The notes under the pieces: generated by a model
Databases searched by the model: none
What the model was told of the DNA's origin: nothing
What the model saw: only the letters and a program-made list of their open reading frames with translations
Position numbers and translations under genes: made by a program
In this document: piece by piece, positions 48,701 through 57,849 of the stretch
How the letters are laid out: the number at the start of each line of letters is the position of its first letter
Numbering within the stretch: the stretch's first letter is position 1
NCBI GenBank assembly: GCA_016706545.1
Contig: JADJJK010000015.1
Coordinates: 1 to 64,000 of the forward strand
Length of the DNA: 64,000 nt
Origin: Myxococcales bacterium
GTDB taxonomy: Bacteria > Myxococcota_A > Polyangia > Haliangiales > Haliangiaceae
Reading direction: 5' to 3'

Positions 48701-48973
48701 GCCGAAGGTGTCGCGCACGTGCTCGCGCGACTTTTGATCGAAGCGCGAAGACGCTCGCAGGAGGAGCTGGCGCATGCGCAGGACGCTGTGACGGTCGTCG
48801 TTGTGACGGTTGGTCCAGTCATCGATGATGCGCTCGGCCTCGTCGAGTGAGCCGCGCTGCTGCAGGTGGACGCAGCGGTAGTAGTCATGATCCGCCGAGC
48901 CTGGCAGGAGCTGGGCCAGGGCAGCGTCACGGTCGGTCGCGAATGCCAGCGCTTCGAGGTGCTCGAGATCCAT
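42710..48973 (-). CDS. Giant (2087-aa) macroglobulin-like protein without signal peptide
   Basis: No membrane helix or signal peptide is seen. Residues 1-350 are helical and TPR-like (HLEALAFATDRDAALAQLLP onward). From about 390 to 1100 many immunoglobulin-like strands resemble alpha-2-macroglobulin MG domains, such as TLALELHLKNVAQLFVKVFR and RPRPGARLHLGGREFTPDPS. An acidic Met/Ser/Gly-rich linker (about 1310-1370) contains PRGGGGGEMAKSKKSMRQRE. The rest is a helical block and more MG-like strands (FVSGPLLAGVIYACQVVVAN, RTYDVVLPPYAAHGLEVSFY), ending IEAAP-like. No CxEQ thioester is present. The ATG at 48973 is the best start; an open frame continues upstream but overlaps the extensin-like gene antisense. 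The function is unknown. Confidence 0.85.
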   Translation of the reverse strand: MDLEHLEALAFATDRDAALAQLLPGSADHDYYRCVHLQQRGSLDEAERIIDDWTNRHNDDRHSVLRMRQLLLRASSRFDQKSREHVRDTFGAYHWHEPETAEGATRLPSKLDRHAIDGPALLREAVRYSADLSQVTEEGLYELLEGDYELDTARRRKLLERLSHTPSPKLLQLISSDLGPRELARFGNTSAHRALTLAQLRELAQRHPELTRHNEWVSMVVQRLRPPAHVELGSHGPDRLSYLRALWAFASGLAEPFASLKLHVAWHLLDEGRRQPGGAVRDRALFVAYLGLPRQASYFGDRWDQVASEHQARLGANFLPTTGLPPVNDDEELIRDYLYAFLASGEEGADLARLFEKSWFEGQVAEIRLLTGAPDAERFTRTLGPSRAQELVERVELELLPENPRQVREGDTLALELHLKNVAQLFVKVFRIDPVTYFAIHGKPVSADLDLDGLAASHEQVLSFAEPAVRRVRQRIELPQCQRAGCYVIDLIGNGKSSRALIWKGRLRLVRRISAAGQVLTIFDEDGRPRPGARLHLGGREFTPDPSGAITVPFASAASTAPILLVDGDLATAELLTHVVESYTLRVQAHVEREALAASRLARAALRVELLVAGVPAPISLLQKATWELVLTDRLGAVTQRSAPLALDDRSCAALEWKMPDDVAQIALHVRGQVEVVSQQTQLEVSGSLGAELSSMHGGAYTDSLYLARTEAGYVLSALGKSGEPRARLRLPLWVVHRWARTQQTISLDTDDDGRLELGHLAGVESVQATSGGIQHAWQLATRGAGASVTALANEEIAVAPPLGSTAAELLARASLVELRGGHPARHVNAALAVVGQNLVVRGLDAGVFQLRAPMMAPWTLTVLPAQAVRVADHAVTALDLFQLVPAPALIDHVEVTADALLITLRGAGETTRLHVIATRFLPAPALGTLESARRSGGRHRDARPSAEYQSGRDLGDETRYVLERQRAARRPGVMLEKPSLLLNPWARQATTTVVAKPVAGGAFGGSPAQRPAAAPQSSRMQAGMASTAGFASLDFVPGDAVLLSNLRPDAQGRVTVARAELGANTCVQLVCVDREQTTVTQVALTERPLAPRDQRLSRALDPSAHITQRRQIDPCLAGATVTVQDLATAKLHIVDTVERAHAYLLSLRDDATLREFEFVTRWHKLSDAERTEKYSKYACHELSLFLYFRDRPTFDRVVAPYLAQKRVQTFIDHWLLGADLTGYLEPRELARRNAFERALLALRLPQRDALARILGDEVTLLPPDPEREPRIVEVMLAGAALDDDTSGIQELAAAHASLPMEESLEMERDESDDTSSMVAMAAPVEVPPSAPMRAMSMAPPSAAGPRGGGGGEMAKSKKSMRQREESMDKEDLADLGGNEFAAGLAADLDRRAKAPRLFRPTEKTQEWAEHNWWRRRPHESDASMISVNRFWRDLAMHREGPFLSGALGLACGSFAEAMCALAVLDLPFEAAPHRLEEESGALTIHAACNALVASSQLVPAELTADLPLIVGQSYLRSDDRHHLVEGEYVQKFVSGPLLAGVIYACQVVVANPTGTQQRVSVLVQIPRGSVPTNACKATRTYDVVLPPYAAHGLEVSFYFPRPGSFGHFGAHVAKRGVLIAAAPGVTLQVIAAAGALDAGSWAHVSQRGSLQQVLEVLRSSNLGALELGKVAWRLRDAAAYQAILELLEARLTYDPVLWSYALWHGDRARTRRWLRAQDRLSEAGPVIDAALVELDAEDLEVYEHLEFAPLINARAHRLGAKTRILNDGFARQLERFLELVAHRARPTVDDHLVAAHYLFAQDRFDDARAHLARAEAQGAKDHRSTMQRDYLLAYSACADGELATARKLVASHLAQPVDRWRKRFAALSAMIDEVEGAATAVVDELRREQVHAKMAATQPAFELAVDSAGVELSWQELAAVELRYFAMDIELLFSRQPFVQADVSRFSYIEPGHRETVPLTSSPQRVPWPATMRGKNVVVEAVAAGQRKAKVHYAHDLAVVVAAQVGQVRVSRTSSKKPAVAAYVKVYARRHDGEVAFFKDGYTDVRGWFDYASLSTDDLDHTARFAILIHADDGGATIVEAAPPPR

Positions 48974-49144
48974 TGCCACAAGCGTAGCTCGAAACCCACC
49001 GCGCCATCGCAAATGCTGGCGCTGCGTCGGGGTGGCCGGCGCGGGACCTGGGCCTGGCGTGGCGCGCCTTGGGCCCGGTGGCCGCGGCAAGTGGTGGCGA
49101 TTTTCGGTGGCAATTGCGCCCGTGATGGGCAACCTTTGGACACG

Positions 49145-50143
49145 ATGCGTCGAGGTCCCCTGCTCGCACTCCTGGTCGCTGGCGCCGTCGTGGCGTCCAG
49201 CGCACCGAGCACGCCGAGCGCGGAGGCGAGCGCGGCGCGGCGCAAGGCGAGCTCCGGCGAGCGCCAGGCGGCCAAGGGCAGCGGCAAGGCCTCTTCGACG
49301 CGGACGCGCGCCACCGCCCGCGCCAAGCGCGTGGCCAGCGAGCGGCGCAAGCAACGCCGCAAGAAGAAGCGCGAGCTGTCGCGGGTGCCCAACCGGCGCA
49401 CCGCCACCAACATGCCGCGCGGCTGGCGCTGGCCCCCCAGCCGGTCCATGCGCACCGCCGGCGAGCGCTGCACCGAGGCGCTGGAGCAGGCCAAGGTGCC
49501 CTGGGAGCGGTCGGCGCGCGAGGGCAAGATCGTCACCCCGCTGGTGGTCAGCGCTGACGGCGCGTCCTCGCGGGAGCTGACGCTGGGCGGCATCGTGTAC
49601 CACTCGAAGTACCGCAAGCCGCCGTTCACGATGGACTGCCACCTGGCGCTGGCGCTGGCGACCCATGGCCCGGCGCTGCAGGAGCTGGGGGTGCGCAAGG
49701 TGGTGTTCGGCAGCATCTTCCGCTTCACCAAGGTGCGCGCCCACGGCAAGACCAAGAACGTGCTGAGCCGCCACGCGCTGGGCCTGGCCATGGACGTGGT
49801 CTCGTTCGAGGACGAGGCCGGCGTCGTCCATGACGTCCTGCGCGACTACCCCGCGGGCGATGAGCTGCTGCGCTCTGTGGAGGACGCGCTCAATGGCAGC
49901 GGCGGCTTTCGCACCGTCCTGACCCCGCGCAACGACCCCACGTCCCACCACGACCACTTCCACATCGAAGCGGATATCTCCTACTACGAGGACGAGCGCA
50001 ACCTGGCGGCGCTGCCGCGAGCCGCGGCGGGCGAAGCCGACGAGGAGCACGAGGAGAACGCCGAGCACGAGGTCGGCGCCGGGCAGGCCACCGACAAGTC
50101 CGCGCCCGCCGAGACGGGCCTTGAGCACGGGAGCAGCAGATGA
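49145..50143 (+). CDS. Extensin-like (M15-type) peptidoglycan endopeptidase
   Basis: 332 residues. A short signal peptide (MRRGPLLALLVAGAVVASSA) is followed by a strongly basic Lys/Arg/Ser linker (about 30-80), as if bound to nucleic acid or cell-wall polymer. The extensin-like C-terminal domain has VVFGSIFRFTKVRAHGKTKN, SRHALGLAMDVVSFEDEA (His and Asp zinc ligands) and NDPTSHHDHFHIEADI (the HxH ligand). These proteins cut peptidoglycan cross-links. An acidic tail (EADEEHEENAEHEVGAGQ) follows. It overlaps the next gene by 4 bp (ATGA). The upstream 170 bp is divergent from the giant gene. Confidence 0.85.
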   Translation: MRRGPLLALLVAGAVVASSAPSTPSAEASAARRKASSGERQAAKGSGKASSTRTRATARAKRVASERRKQRRKKKRELSRVPNRRTATNMPRGWRWPPSRSMRTAGERCTEALEQAKVPWERSAREGKIVTPLVVSADGASSRELTLGGIVYHSKYRKPPFTMDCHLALALATHGPALQELGVRKVVFGSIFRFTKVRAHGKTKNVLSRHALGLAMDVVSFEDEAGVVHDVLRDYPAGDELLRSVEDALNGSGGFRTVLTPRNDPTSHHDHFHIEADISYYEDERNLAALPRAAAGEADEEHEENAEHEVGAGQATDKSAPAETGLEHGSSR

Positions 50144-50880
50144 GTGAGCATGTGACCACGGAGTCTTTGCCAGGGGTCGCCGTGCTGCGGATGTGCCGCC
50201 CGGAGAAGAAGAACGCCCTGACGTTCGCGATGTACACCGCGCTCATCGACGGGCTGGGCCAGGCCGCGGCAGACCCAGACGTGCGCGCGGCGGTGCTCCT
50301 GGGCACCGACTCGGTGTTCACGGCGGGCAACGACATCGGCGACTTCGTGAAGGCCGCGAGCACCGGCGCGGATATGTCGCCGCCCATCCGCTTCTTGCAC
50401 GCGCTGGCGGAGTTCCCCAAGCCGCTGGTGGCGGGCGTCAGCGGCGTCGCCATCGGCATCGGCACCACGCTGCTCTTGCACTGCGATCTGGTGTACGCAG
50501 ACGCGAGCGCCCGCTTCAAGACGCCGTTCGTGGATCTGGGCCTGACGCCCGAGGGCGGCTCGTCGCTGCTCTTGCCTGCGCTCCTGGGCCAGCGCGGGGC
50601 GGCCGAGTGGCTGCTGCTGGGCGACGAGTTCGGCCCCGAGCAGGCCCGCGCCGCCGGCCTGGTCAACGCGGTGGTCGCCAGCGCCAGTGAGGCTGCGCTT
50701 GCCGCCGCGCGGCGCCTGGCCGACAAGCCTGGCGCTGCGCTGGTGGAGGCCAAGCGCCTGATGAAGCGGGCGAGCGCCGCCGCGATCACCGAGGCCATCA
50801 ACCTCGAGGCCGAGGTCTTCGCCGCGCGCCTGCGCTCTCCGGAGGCGATGGCCGCGTTCATGGCGTTCCGGCGCAAGTAG
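50140..50880 (+). CDS. Enoyl-CoA hydratase/isomerase family protein
   Basis: 246 residues of the crotonase family. FTAGNDIGDF is the first oxyanion-hole loop, PKPLVAGVSGVAIGIGTTLL gives the second, and FKTPFVDLGLTPEGGSSLLL the active-site helix, where a Glu sits as in hydratase/isomerases (GLTPEGGSS). The length matches. It would hydrate or isomerise an acyl-CoA in fatty acid breakdown. It overlaps the extensin-like gene by 4 bp, an odd pairing that suggests shared transcription more than shared function. A tandem repeat follows its stop. Confidence 0.92.
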   Translation: MSEHVTTESLPGVAVLRMCRPEKKNALTFAMYTALIDGLGQAAADPDVRAAVLLGTDSVFTAGNDIGDFVKAASTGADMSPPIRFLHALAEFPKPLVAGVSGVAIGIGTTLLLHCDLVYADASARFKTPFVDLGLTPEGGSSLLLPALLGQRGAAEWLLLGDEFGPEQARAAGLVNAVVASASEAALAAARRLADKPGAALVEAKRLMKRASAAAITEAINLEAEVFAARLRSPEAMAAFMAFRRK

Positions 50881-50881
50881 C

Positions 50882-50955
50882 CGCGGTCGAGTCGCAGTCG
50901 GCTCGCGGTCGAGTCGCAGTCGGCTCGCGGTCGGCTCGCGGTCGTGTCGCAGTCG
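50882..50955. repeat. 22-bp tandem repeat just after the enoyl-CoA hydratase stop
   Basis: CGCGGTCGAGTCGCAGTCGG (plus CT) occurs at 50882 and 50904, then in shortened and mutated form at 50926 and 50937. It fills the gap between two convergent gene ends. Confidence 0.85.
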
Positions 50956-50962
50956 AGCCGGG

Positions 50963-51301
50963 CTAGTTCATCGGCGCCAGGCGCAAGATCTTGCCGTGGA
51001 CGTCCCCGGTGGCCGCGTCGATGCTCGGATCGATGAACAGCCGGGTCACCTCGCTGGAGCGAAGGCCAGCCAGCATCTCGTCGGAGATGAGCGCGCCAGC
51101 GTCCAGCCCCACCGCGAACAGCGCGTCGCCTGTGCCCATGGCCTTGGCGAAGACCTCGGCCGCCTCGCCGGTGGAGAAGAGAAAGCCGTAGGGCCGGCGG
51201 CACCACATGTCCTGGCCGTTGGAGGTCAGATACCAGATGCGCGGGGGCAGGTAAGAAACCAGCTCGCCGAGCTGCGCCGTGTCTGTGTTTGCGTCGTCCA
51301 C
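50963..51301 (-). CDS. Small conserved-looking protein of unknown function
   Basis: 112 residues, no signal peptide, no membrane helix. The composition is normal for a soluble protein: ELVSYLPPRIWYLTSNGQDM, WCRRPYGFLFSTGEAAEVFA, LFAVGLDAGALISDEMLAGL. It ends KILRLAPMN. No family recognised. The start at 51301 lies 18 bp from the divergent parvulin gene's start. The third-position GC bias supports coding. Confidence 0.7.
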   Translation of the reverse strand: MDDANTDTAQLGELVSYLPPRIWYLTSNGQDMWCRRPYGFLFSTGEAAEVFAKAMGTGDALFAVGLDAGALISDEMLAGLRSSEVTRLFIDPSIDAATGDVHGKILRLAPMN

Positions 51302-51319
51302 CGCGCTACGATAGCGCCG

Positions 51320-51838
51320 ATGCGAGCGACCGCACTATCTCTGACCATTGGCATCGCCATCCTGGGCGCGGCCGCAGGCGGCGCCACCCTGGGCTGCGGT
51401 GGATCCAGCCCCGCCCCCGCGAAGGATCCCGCGCTGGCCGCGGCGCCCGCGCGTTCGCGGGTGGTGTCCTGGGACCTCTTGGCGCGGGAGCCAGTGGCCA
51501 ACTCCGCCGAGGTCCGTCACATCCTCATCGGCTGGCGCGACCTGGCCGAGGCCTACAACGGCGGCATCGATGAGCGGGCCGCCGCCCGCAGCCAGGCGGA
51601 AGCCGAAGTGGTGGTCGAGGCGGTGCTGGCCAAGCTCAAGGGCGGCGCCACCTTCGAGTCGCTGATGGCGGAGTACTCGGAGGACGGGGGCAGCGCGGCC
51701 ACCGGGCGCAGCTACCAGGCCTCTCCCGACGCCCAGCTCGTCCTCGAGTTTCGCCAGCTCTCGCTGCGCCTGTCGCCCGGTGAGTACGGCGTGTGCCAGT
51801 CAAACTTCGGCTTTCACGTCATCACCCGGGTCCAGTAG
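51320..51838 (+). CDS. Parvulin-type peptidyl-prolyl isomerase lipoprotein
   Basis: 172 residues. Lipoprotein signal ending ATLGCGG (Cys26), short Ala/Pro linker, then a PpiC/parvulin domain: AEVRHILIGWRDL, AEVVVEAVLAKLKGGATFES, LMAEYSEDGGSAATGRSYQA, LSPGEYGVCQSNFGFHVITR. RHILI, the S-E-D-G-G and the F-G-F-H-V-I elements are family hallmarks. It would help fold envelope proteins from the periplasmic face. The catalytic domain is near full length. A long repeat array follows the stop. Confidence 0.9.
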   Translation: MRATALSLTIGIAILGAAAGGATLGCGGSSPAPAKDPALAAAPARSRVVSWDLLAREPVANSAEVRHILIGWRDLAEAYNGGIDERAAARSQAEAEVVVEAVLAKLKGGATFESLMAEYSEDGGSAATGRSYQASPDAQLVLEFRQLSLRLSPGEYGVCQSNFGFHVITRVQ

Positions 51839-51839
51839 C

Positions 51840-51945
51840 CTGCTGGGCGGCTCGGGCGTTGCTCAGGCGTGGCTCGGGCGTTGCTCAGGCATTGCTCAGG
51901 CCTGCTCAGGCCTGCTCAGGCATTGCTCAGGCGTTGCTCAGGCCC
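51840..51945. repeat. 11-bp tandem array shared by two convergent gene ends, nine or more copies
   Basis: Read on the minus strand the unit is GCCTGAGCAAC/T. The first copy (right end) covers the last codon and TGA stop of the CDP-alcohol phosphotransferase gene (stop at 51927-51929). Copies continue for about 90 bp to the parvulin stop. Most copies keep TGA, and the 11-bp period puts it in every frame. Confidence 0.9.
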
Positions 51946-53300
51946 GCTCGCTCACGCAGCGCTCCGAGCTGGGCGCGGAGCTGCAGGTGGTCGAGCAGCA
52001 CCACCGTGGCGGTGACCACCCCGCCCGCCACCATCGCCGCGAACACCCCCTTGGCCAGCCCGGCGGTGACCAGGAGCAGCGAGGCCCAGACGATGAAGTC
52101 GCGGCGGATCATGTTGGGCAGCCAGCCCACGGTCGCCACCATCCAGCGCGGCCAGGACGCCGGCAACGCCATGGGCTTTTGCGCCACCGGGCGCAGCTCC
52201 CAGCTCCCCGGTCGGGCGCCGGCCGCCAGCTCGACCCGGCTCACGTAGTCCTGGCTGTTGGCGGAGCGGGCCACCAGGATGATGTTGAAGTACACGCAGT
52301 ACAGCGAGATCGCGTACGTCACCGCGCCGAGCGTCATGGCGGCGAGCCACGGATCGAACGCCGGGGCCATCCGCGCGCCAGCGTGCAAGTGGCAGTGCCA
52401 GCCGAGCGCGAGCATGTAGCCCAGCGACGAGAGCTCGTCGACGATGGTGTCGTACCACGCGCCCAGGCGGGACGAGCACAGCTTGAGCCGCGCGATCTCG
52501 CCATCGCAGCAATCGACGTAGTTCGAGAGCAGGATGACCAGCGAGCCCAAGATCGCGCTGGACGGCTGGGGCTGCGCGGTCAGCCACAGCCCCAGCGCGA
52601 CCAGGATCATGGTGACGGTGGTGAGCTGGTTGGGCGTGACGGGGGTGGCCACCAGCACGCGGGTCATGGCCAGCGACACCGGGCGAAACAGCGCGCGCGC
52701 GATGATGTTGTCCTGCGGCTTCACCAGGGTCTGGTACAAGAGCTGCTCGGCGGCCGCGCGCTCCTTGGGGCAAGTCACCGGGTGGCGCGCGATGGGGCCA
52801 TGGGGCCGGGTCACCGCGCCGGTGGCCAGGAGCTCGTGGGCGATCGCGCGGTCGCCTCGGCCTGCCGCCAGCGCCGCCAGCGTGGCCTGCACGCGATCGC
52901 TGATGAAGGCGCCAGCGTACTCGCCTTCGCGGAGGTCGGCGGCGTCGGCGGTCCTCGGCGCGACGGCGACCACCGTGCCCGCTTGCTCCACGAGGGGCGT
53001 CACCAGGGGTGGATGCACCAGCTGATCTTGCGCGCGCAGCACCAGCAGCCGGTCCGCGCGCGGTCGCCAGCCCTGCAGGCGCTGGAGATCCTGCTCGGTC
53101 TCGACCAGGAAGACCTCGCTCGCCCCGACCCGGCGCGCCACCCGGCAGGCGCGCTCCGCGAGCGACAACCCGGCCACGCGCAGGGGCTCGGCCTTGGGGA
53201 TGGGCTGACCACCTTTGCCGCGCGGGGCATAGGCGGCCGGCGCACCGGGAGCGGCGAGGACAACGGCGGCGATGGAGGGCACAGGAACTCCGGGCCTCAT
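51927..53300 (-). CDS. CDP-alcohol phosphotransferase with N-terminal nucleotidyltransferase-like domain (IPCT/DIPPS-like)
   Basis: 457 residues. Residues 1-175 look like a worn NTP-transferase fold (SIAAVVLAAPGAP at the start, AERACRVARRVGASEVFLVE, then RLLVLRAQDQLVHPPLV), but the usual GxGxRL sugar-nucleotide signature is missing. Residues about 178-457 are a CDP-alcohol phosphotransferase: KERAAAEQLLYQTLVKPQDN, RALFRPVSLAMTRVLVATPV, TPNQLTT, then the full D-x2-D-G-x2-A-R-x8-G-x3-D-x3-D motif at 263-288, and about six membrane helices. The layout matches bifunctional inositol-phosphate cytidylyltransferase/DIPP synthases. It probably makes a phosphoinositol- or glycerol-type lipid or solute at the membrane. 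GGAG lies 8 nt before ATG 53300. Confidence 0.85.
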   Translation of the reverse strand: MRPGVPVPSIAAVVLAAPGAPAAYAPRGKGGQPIPKAEPLRVAGLSLAERACRVARRVGASEVFLVETEQDLQRLQGWRPRADRLLVLRAQDQLVHPPLVTPLVEQAGTVVAVAPRTADAADLREGEYAGAFISDRVQATLAALAAGRGDRAIAHELLATGAVTRPHGPIARHPVTCPKERAAAEQLLYQTLVKPQDNIIARALFRPVSLAMTRVLVATPVTPNQLTTVTMILVALGLWLTAQPQPSSAILGSLVILLSNYVDCCDGEIARLKLCSSRLGAWYDTIVDELSSLGYMLALGWHCHLHAGARMAPAFDPWLAAMTLGAVTYAISLYCVYFNIILVARSANSQDYVSRVELAAGARPGSWELRPVAQKPMALPASWPRWMVATVGWLPNMIRRDFIVWASLLLVTAGLAKGVFAAMVAGGVVTATVVLLDHLQLRAQLGALRERAGLSNA

Positions 53301-53751
53301 CAAGAGGCTCCCCAGACAGCACGCAAGGGCAGGGCCAGCGCTGCCCTCGCGAGCACCTGCCACAACGGGCGGTGACCGGGGCCGCAAAGATCTGCGTAAC
53401 CTGCAGATATTGCGTGGGTGTCGGCGCGGGCGCTACCCTACCGAGGTGTCAACGATTCATCAGCCTGGTGATTTGTTGTCTCCATCATCTCCAGCCCTGC
53501 TGTCCAGGCGAGGCCTGTCGTTGGGCTGTCGTTGGCCTGTCGTTGGCCTGTCGTTGGCCCCGGCCGTGAACCCGGCGCCGCCGCTGGTCACTAACGCGCT
53601 GATGGAAGTCCGCTAGGCTCCCCTTTCCCGCCGTTTCTCGGGTCTTTCCCGGCTCTTTCTTGGCCTCGGTGGCCATAGCCCTTGATCTGGGCTTCCGCCC
53701 GCGGTTCCTTCCTGCTGCTGCAAGTCTGGCCCTTTCGGAGGCGTTCGCTTC
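53301..53751. other. Divergent intergenic region upstream of the Wzc-like kinase
   Basis: No gene is seen. It contains a tandem repeat (53514-53558) and a pyrimidine-rich strip of TTTCCCG and CTCTTTC type blocks at about 53610-53670, just before the kinase gene. No standard promoter pair is recognised. The region must carry the promoters of both flanking genes. Confidence 0.5.
53514..53558. repeat. 11-bp tandem repeat, four copies
   Basis: CTGTCGTTGGC repeats head-to-tail (the first copy with an extra G) about 200 bp upstream of the Wzc-like gene. Confidence 0.8.
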
Positions 53752-55995
<2,244 letters not shown>

Positions 55996-56036
55996 CGGCG
56001 CCGGGCGCGCCGCGCGGCGCGGGCCTTGGACCTGAC

Positions 56037-57137
56037 ATGCGCATCCTCTATCTCTCGCTGTCGTACGTCCCTTCTCGTCGGGCCTCCAGCGTGCAGGTGA
56101 TGCGCATGTGCGCGGCGCTGGCGCGGGCCGGGCACCAGGTGCGCCTGTGCGCCAAGCAGAGCCAGGAGCCGGCGCCAGACGGCGACCACGCCTTCTATGG
56201 CGTGCCGCCGAGCTTCTCGTTGCACAAGCTGCCGCGCCCGCGCCGGCGCGGCGGCGGGGTCGTGTTCTCGGCGGCGATGGCGGCGCAGATCGTCCGCCAC
56301 CACCGCAGCACGGACCTGGTGTTCTGCCGCGACCTTTTGGGCGCGGTGATGGCCGACCAGGCGCGCTTGCCGGTGCTGTTCGAGGCCCACAGCCTGCCGG
56401 CATCGCCGCTCTTGCGGCGGCTGTGGCGCTCGCTCGTGAGCTCGCCGCGGCTGCGCCGCCTGGTGGTGATCTCCGAGGCGCTGCGCCGCGACGTGGAGGC
56501 CGCGGGCCTCTTGCCTCGCCACGGCTCGGTGGTGGTGGCGCATGACGCCGCCGAGGCGCCGGCGCAGGTGACGTTGCGCGGGGGCGCCGCGCCGCGCAAG
56601 GTCGGCTATGTCGGCAGCCTGTATCCGGGGCGCGGGATCGAGGTCATCTTCGAGCTGGCGCGGCGCCTGCCGCAGCTACGCTTCGAGGTCATCGGCGGCA
56701 CCGAGGCAGACCTGGCGCGCTGGCGGCCGACGGCGCCGCCGAACGCCACCTTGCACGGCTTCGTGCCGCCGGGCCAGCTCGCCGCGCGCTACGCCGAGCT
56801 CGACATCTTGCTCATGCCCTATGCGCGCGCCGGGGTCGGCGGCCCGCTGGCCGCCACCGACACCAGCCGCTGGTGCTCGCCGATGAAGATGTTCGAGTAC
56901 ATGGCCAGCGGCGCGCCCATCGTGTCCTCTGATCTGCCGGTGCTGCAGGAGGTGCTCCTGCACGAGCACAACGCCCTCATCGCGCCGATCGACGATCTGG
57001 ACGCCTGGCAGCAGGCCATCACCCGGCTCTGCGCCGAGCCGCAGACCCGCGAGTGGCTCGCCGGCAACGCGCTGCGCGACCTGCGCCGGCTCTATACCTG
57101 GGACGCTCGGGCGGAGAAGGTGCTCGCGGGGCTGTAG
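56037..57137 (+). CDS. Family GT4-type glycosyltransferase
   Basis: 366 residues. MRILYLSLSYVPSRRASSVQ opens a GT-B fold with the acceptor-domain VLFEAHSLPASPLL and VVISEALRRDVEAAG. The donor domain has KVGYVGSLYPGRGIEVIFEL, RFEVIGGTEADLARW and the E-x7-E region around SPMKMFEYMASGAPIVSSDL. It would add a sugar during assembly of the glycan exported with the Wzc-like kinase, with which it is probably co-transcribed. I prefer ATG 56037; a GTG at 55992 overlaps the kinase stop (GTGA) and would add 15 unstructured residues. Confidence 0.88.
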   Translation: MRILYLSLSYVPSRRASSVQVMRMCAALARAGHQVRLCAKQSQEPAPDGDHAFYGVPPSFSLHKLPRPRRRGGGVVFSAAMAAQIVRHHRSTDLVFCRDLLGAVMADQARLPVLFEAHSLPASPLLRRLWRSLVSSPRLRRLVVISEALRRDVEAAGLLPRHGSVVVAHDAAEAPAQVTLRGGAAPRKVGYVGSLYPGRGIEVIFELARRLPQLRFEVIGGTEADLARWRPTAPPNATLHGFVPPGQLAARYAELDILLMPYARAGVGGPLAATDTSRWCSPMKMFEYMASGAPIVSSDLPVLQEVLLHEHNALIAPIDDLDAWQQAITRLCAEPQTREWLAGNALRDLRRLYTWDARAEKVLAGL

Positions 57138-57169
57138 CGGACGCGCGGTCAGCCGAGGCGTGCGCCGCG

Positions 57170-57205
57170 CCAGGCCGGCGCCAGGCCGGCGCCAGGTCGG
57201 CGCTA
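57170..57205. repeat. Stop-anchored 11-bp tandem repeat at the end of the Cys-rich lipoprotein gene
   Basis: CCAGGCCGGCG repeats at 57170 and 57181, and as CCAGGTCGGCG at 57192. The next unit begins CTAGGGCG at 57203, where CTA is the minus-strand TAG stop. The stop is TAG in the gene copy and TGG in the others. Confidence 0.8.
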
Positions 57206-57451
57206 GGGCGCGTCGACGCCGGCGTCAGCCGTCGCGCCTGGGCACACCGCGCTGGGGGCGGACTTGAGCCGGCAGCGCTTGTCGCCGCCGCACACGTAGT
57301 CCGGAGGGCAGGTGTCGCCGGTGCCGCACGCGAAGCCGCACTCTGGCCGCGGCTCATCAAAGCAGCCAGAGGTCAGGGTCAGCGCTGCCAGGGACGTGAT
57401 GGCCCCACGTGACAGGAGGCGGACAAAAGAAATCAGAGTAAAGGAGGCCAC
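57203..57451 (-). CDS. Short Cys-rich lipoprotein
   Basis: 82 residues if the GTG at 57451 is the start; an ATG at 57502 would add 17 more. A hydrophobic signal ends LTLTSGC (Cys about 30). The mature part has eight cysteines in ECGFACGTGDTCPPDYVCGG and DKRCRLKSAP, a Dickkopf-like spacing often seen in myxobacterial surface lipoproteins, then a short Ala/Asp tail. Function unknown. Its start region lies 400 bp from the ECF sigma gene on the other strand. Confidence 0.6.
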   Translation of the reverse strand: MASFTLISFVRLLSRGAITSLAALTLTSGCFDEPRPECGFACGTGDTCPPDYVCGGDKRCRLKSAPSAVCPGATADAGVDAP

Positions 57452-57849
57452 CTTTGCAGCGTCTTGCTGCGTGGTGCCTGGGCCAGCCGTTCTGCTCTCC
57501 ATCAACCGCCGCCGCCGCCGATGATGATCGCAACGCATGCCCTGACTCTACATGGCGACAACGGCTCATACGAGCTTTACAACCGCAGGTTTGCGCGGCC
57601 AGGTGGGGGGCTCGTACGACCTGCGTCGTGCGTCAAGGTTACGGCGCCTGGGATGTCTACGCCGCGCCACGCCGCCGCGCCACGCCGCGCCACGCCGCGC
57701 CACGCCACGCCGCTGCCGCGCCGCTGCCGTAGGTAGGCGTCATCCCCCATCGGCTCCGATCGGCTCCGGACCCTATGGTTTGCCCACGCGCACGTGGATT
57801 GTGTGCAGATGTCGAACCGAGCCCCTACATTGGTGTAGACTCAAATGCG
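57452..57849. other. Intergenic region with GC-rich repeats and a palindrome before the ECF gene
   Basis: No convincing gene. GCCGCGCCACGC repeats with variations at about 57660-57730. GCTC-ATAC-GAGC (about 57567-57578) can form a small stem followed by TTTA. Confidence 0.5.
57825..57838. promoter_or_regulatory. Perfect 14-bp inverted repeat just upstream of the ECF sigma gene
   Basis: CTACATTGGTGTAG has 5-bp arms around TTGG. It ends 11 bp before ATG 57850, where a repressor or RNA stem could affect initiation. Confidence 0.45.

Noticed and set aside
57540..57660. Riboswitch or structured leader before the ECF sigma gene
   Set aside because: A small GCTC/GAGC stem is present, but no known riboswitch core (such as the GEMM or TPP conserved strings) can be found.
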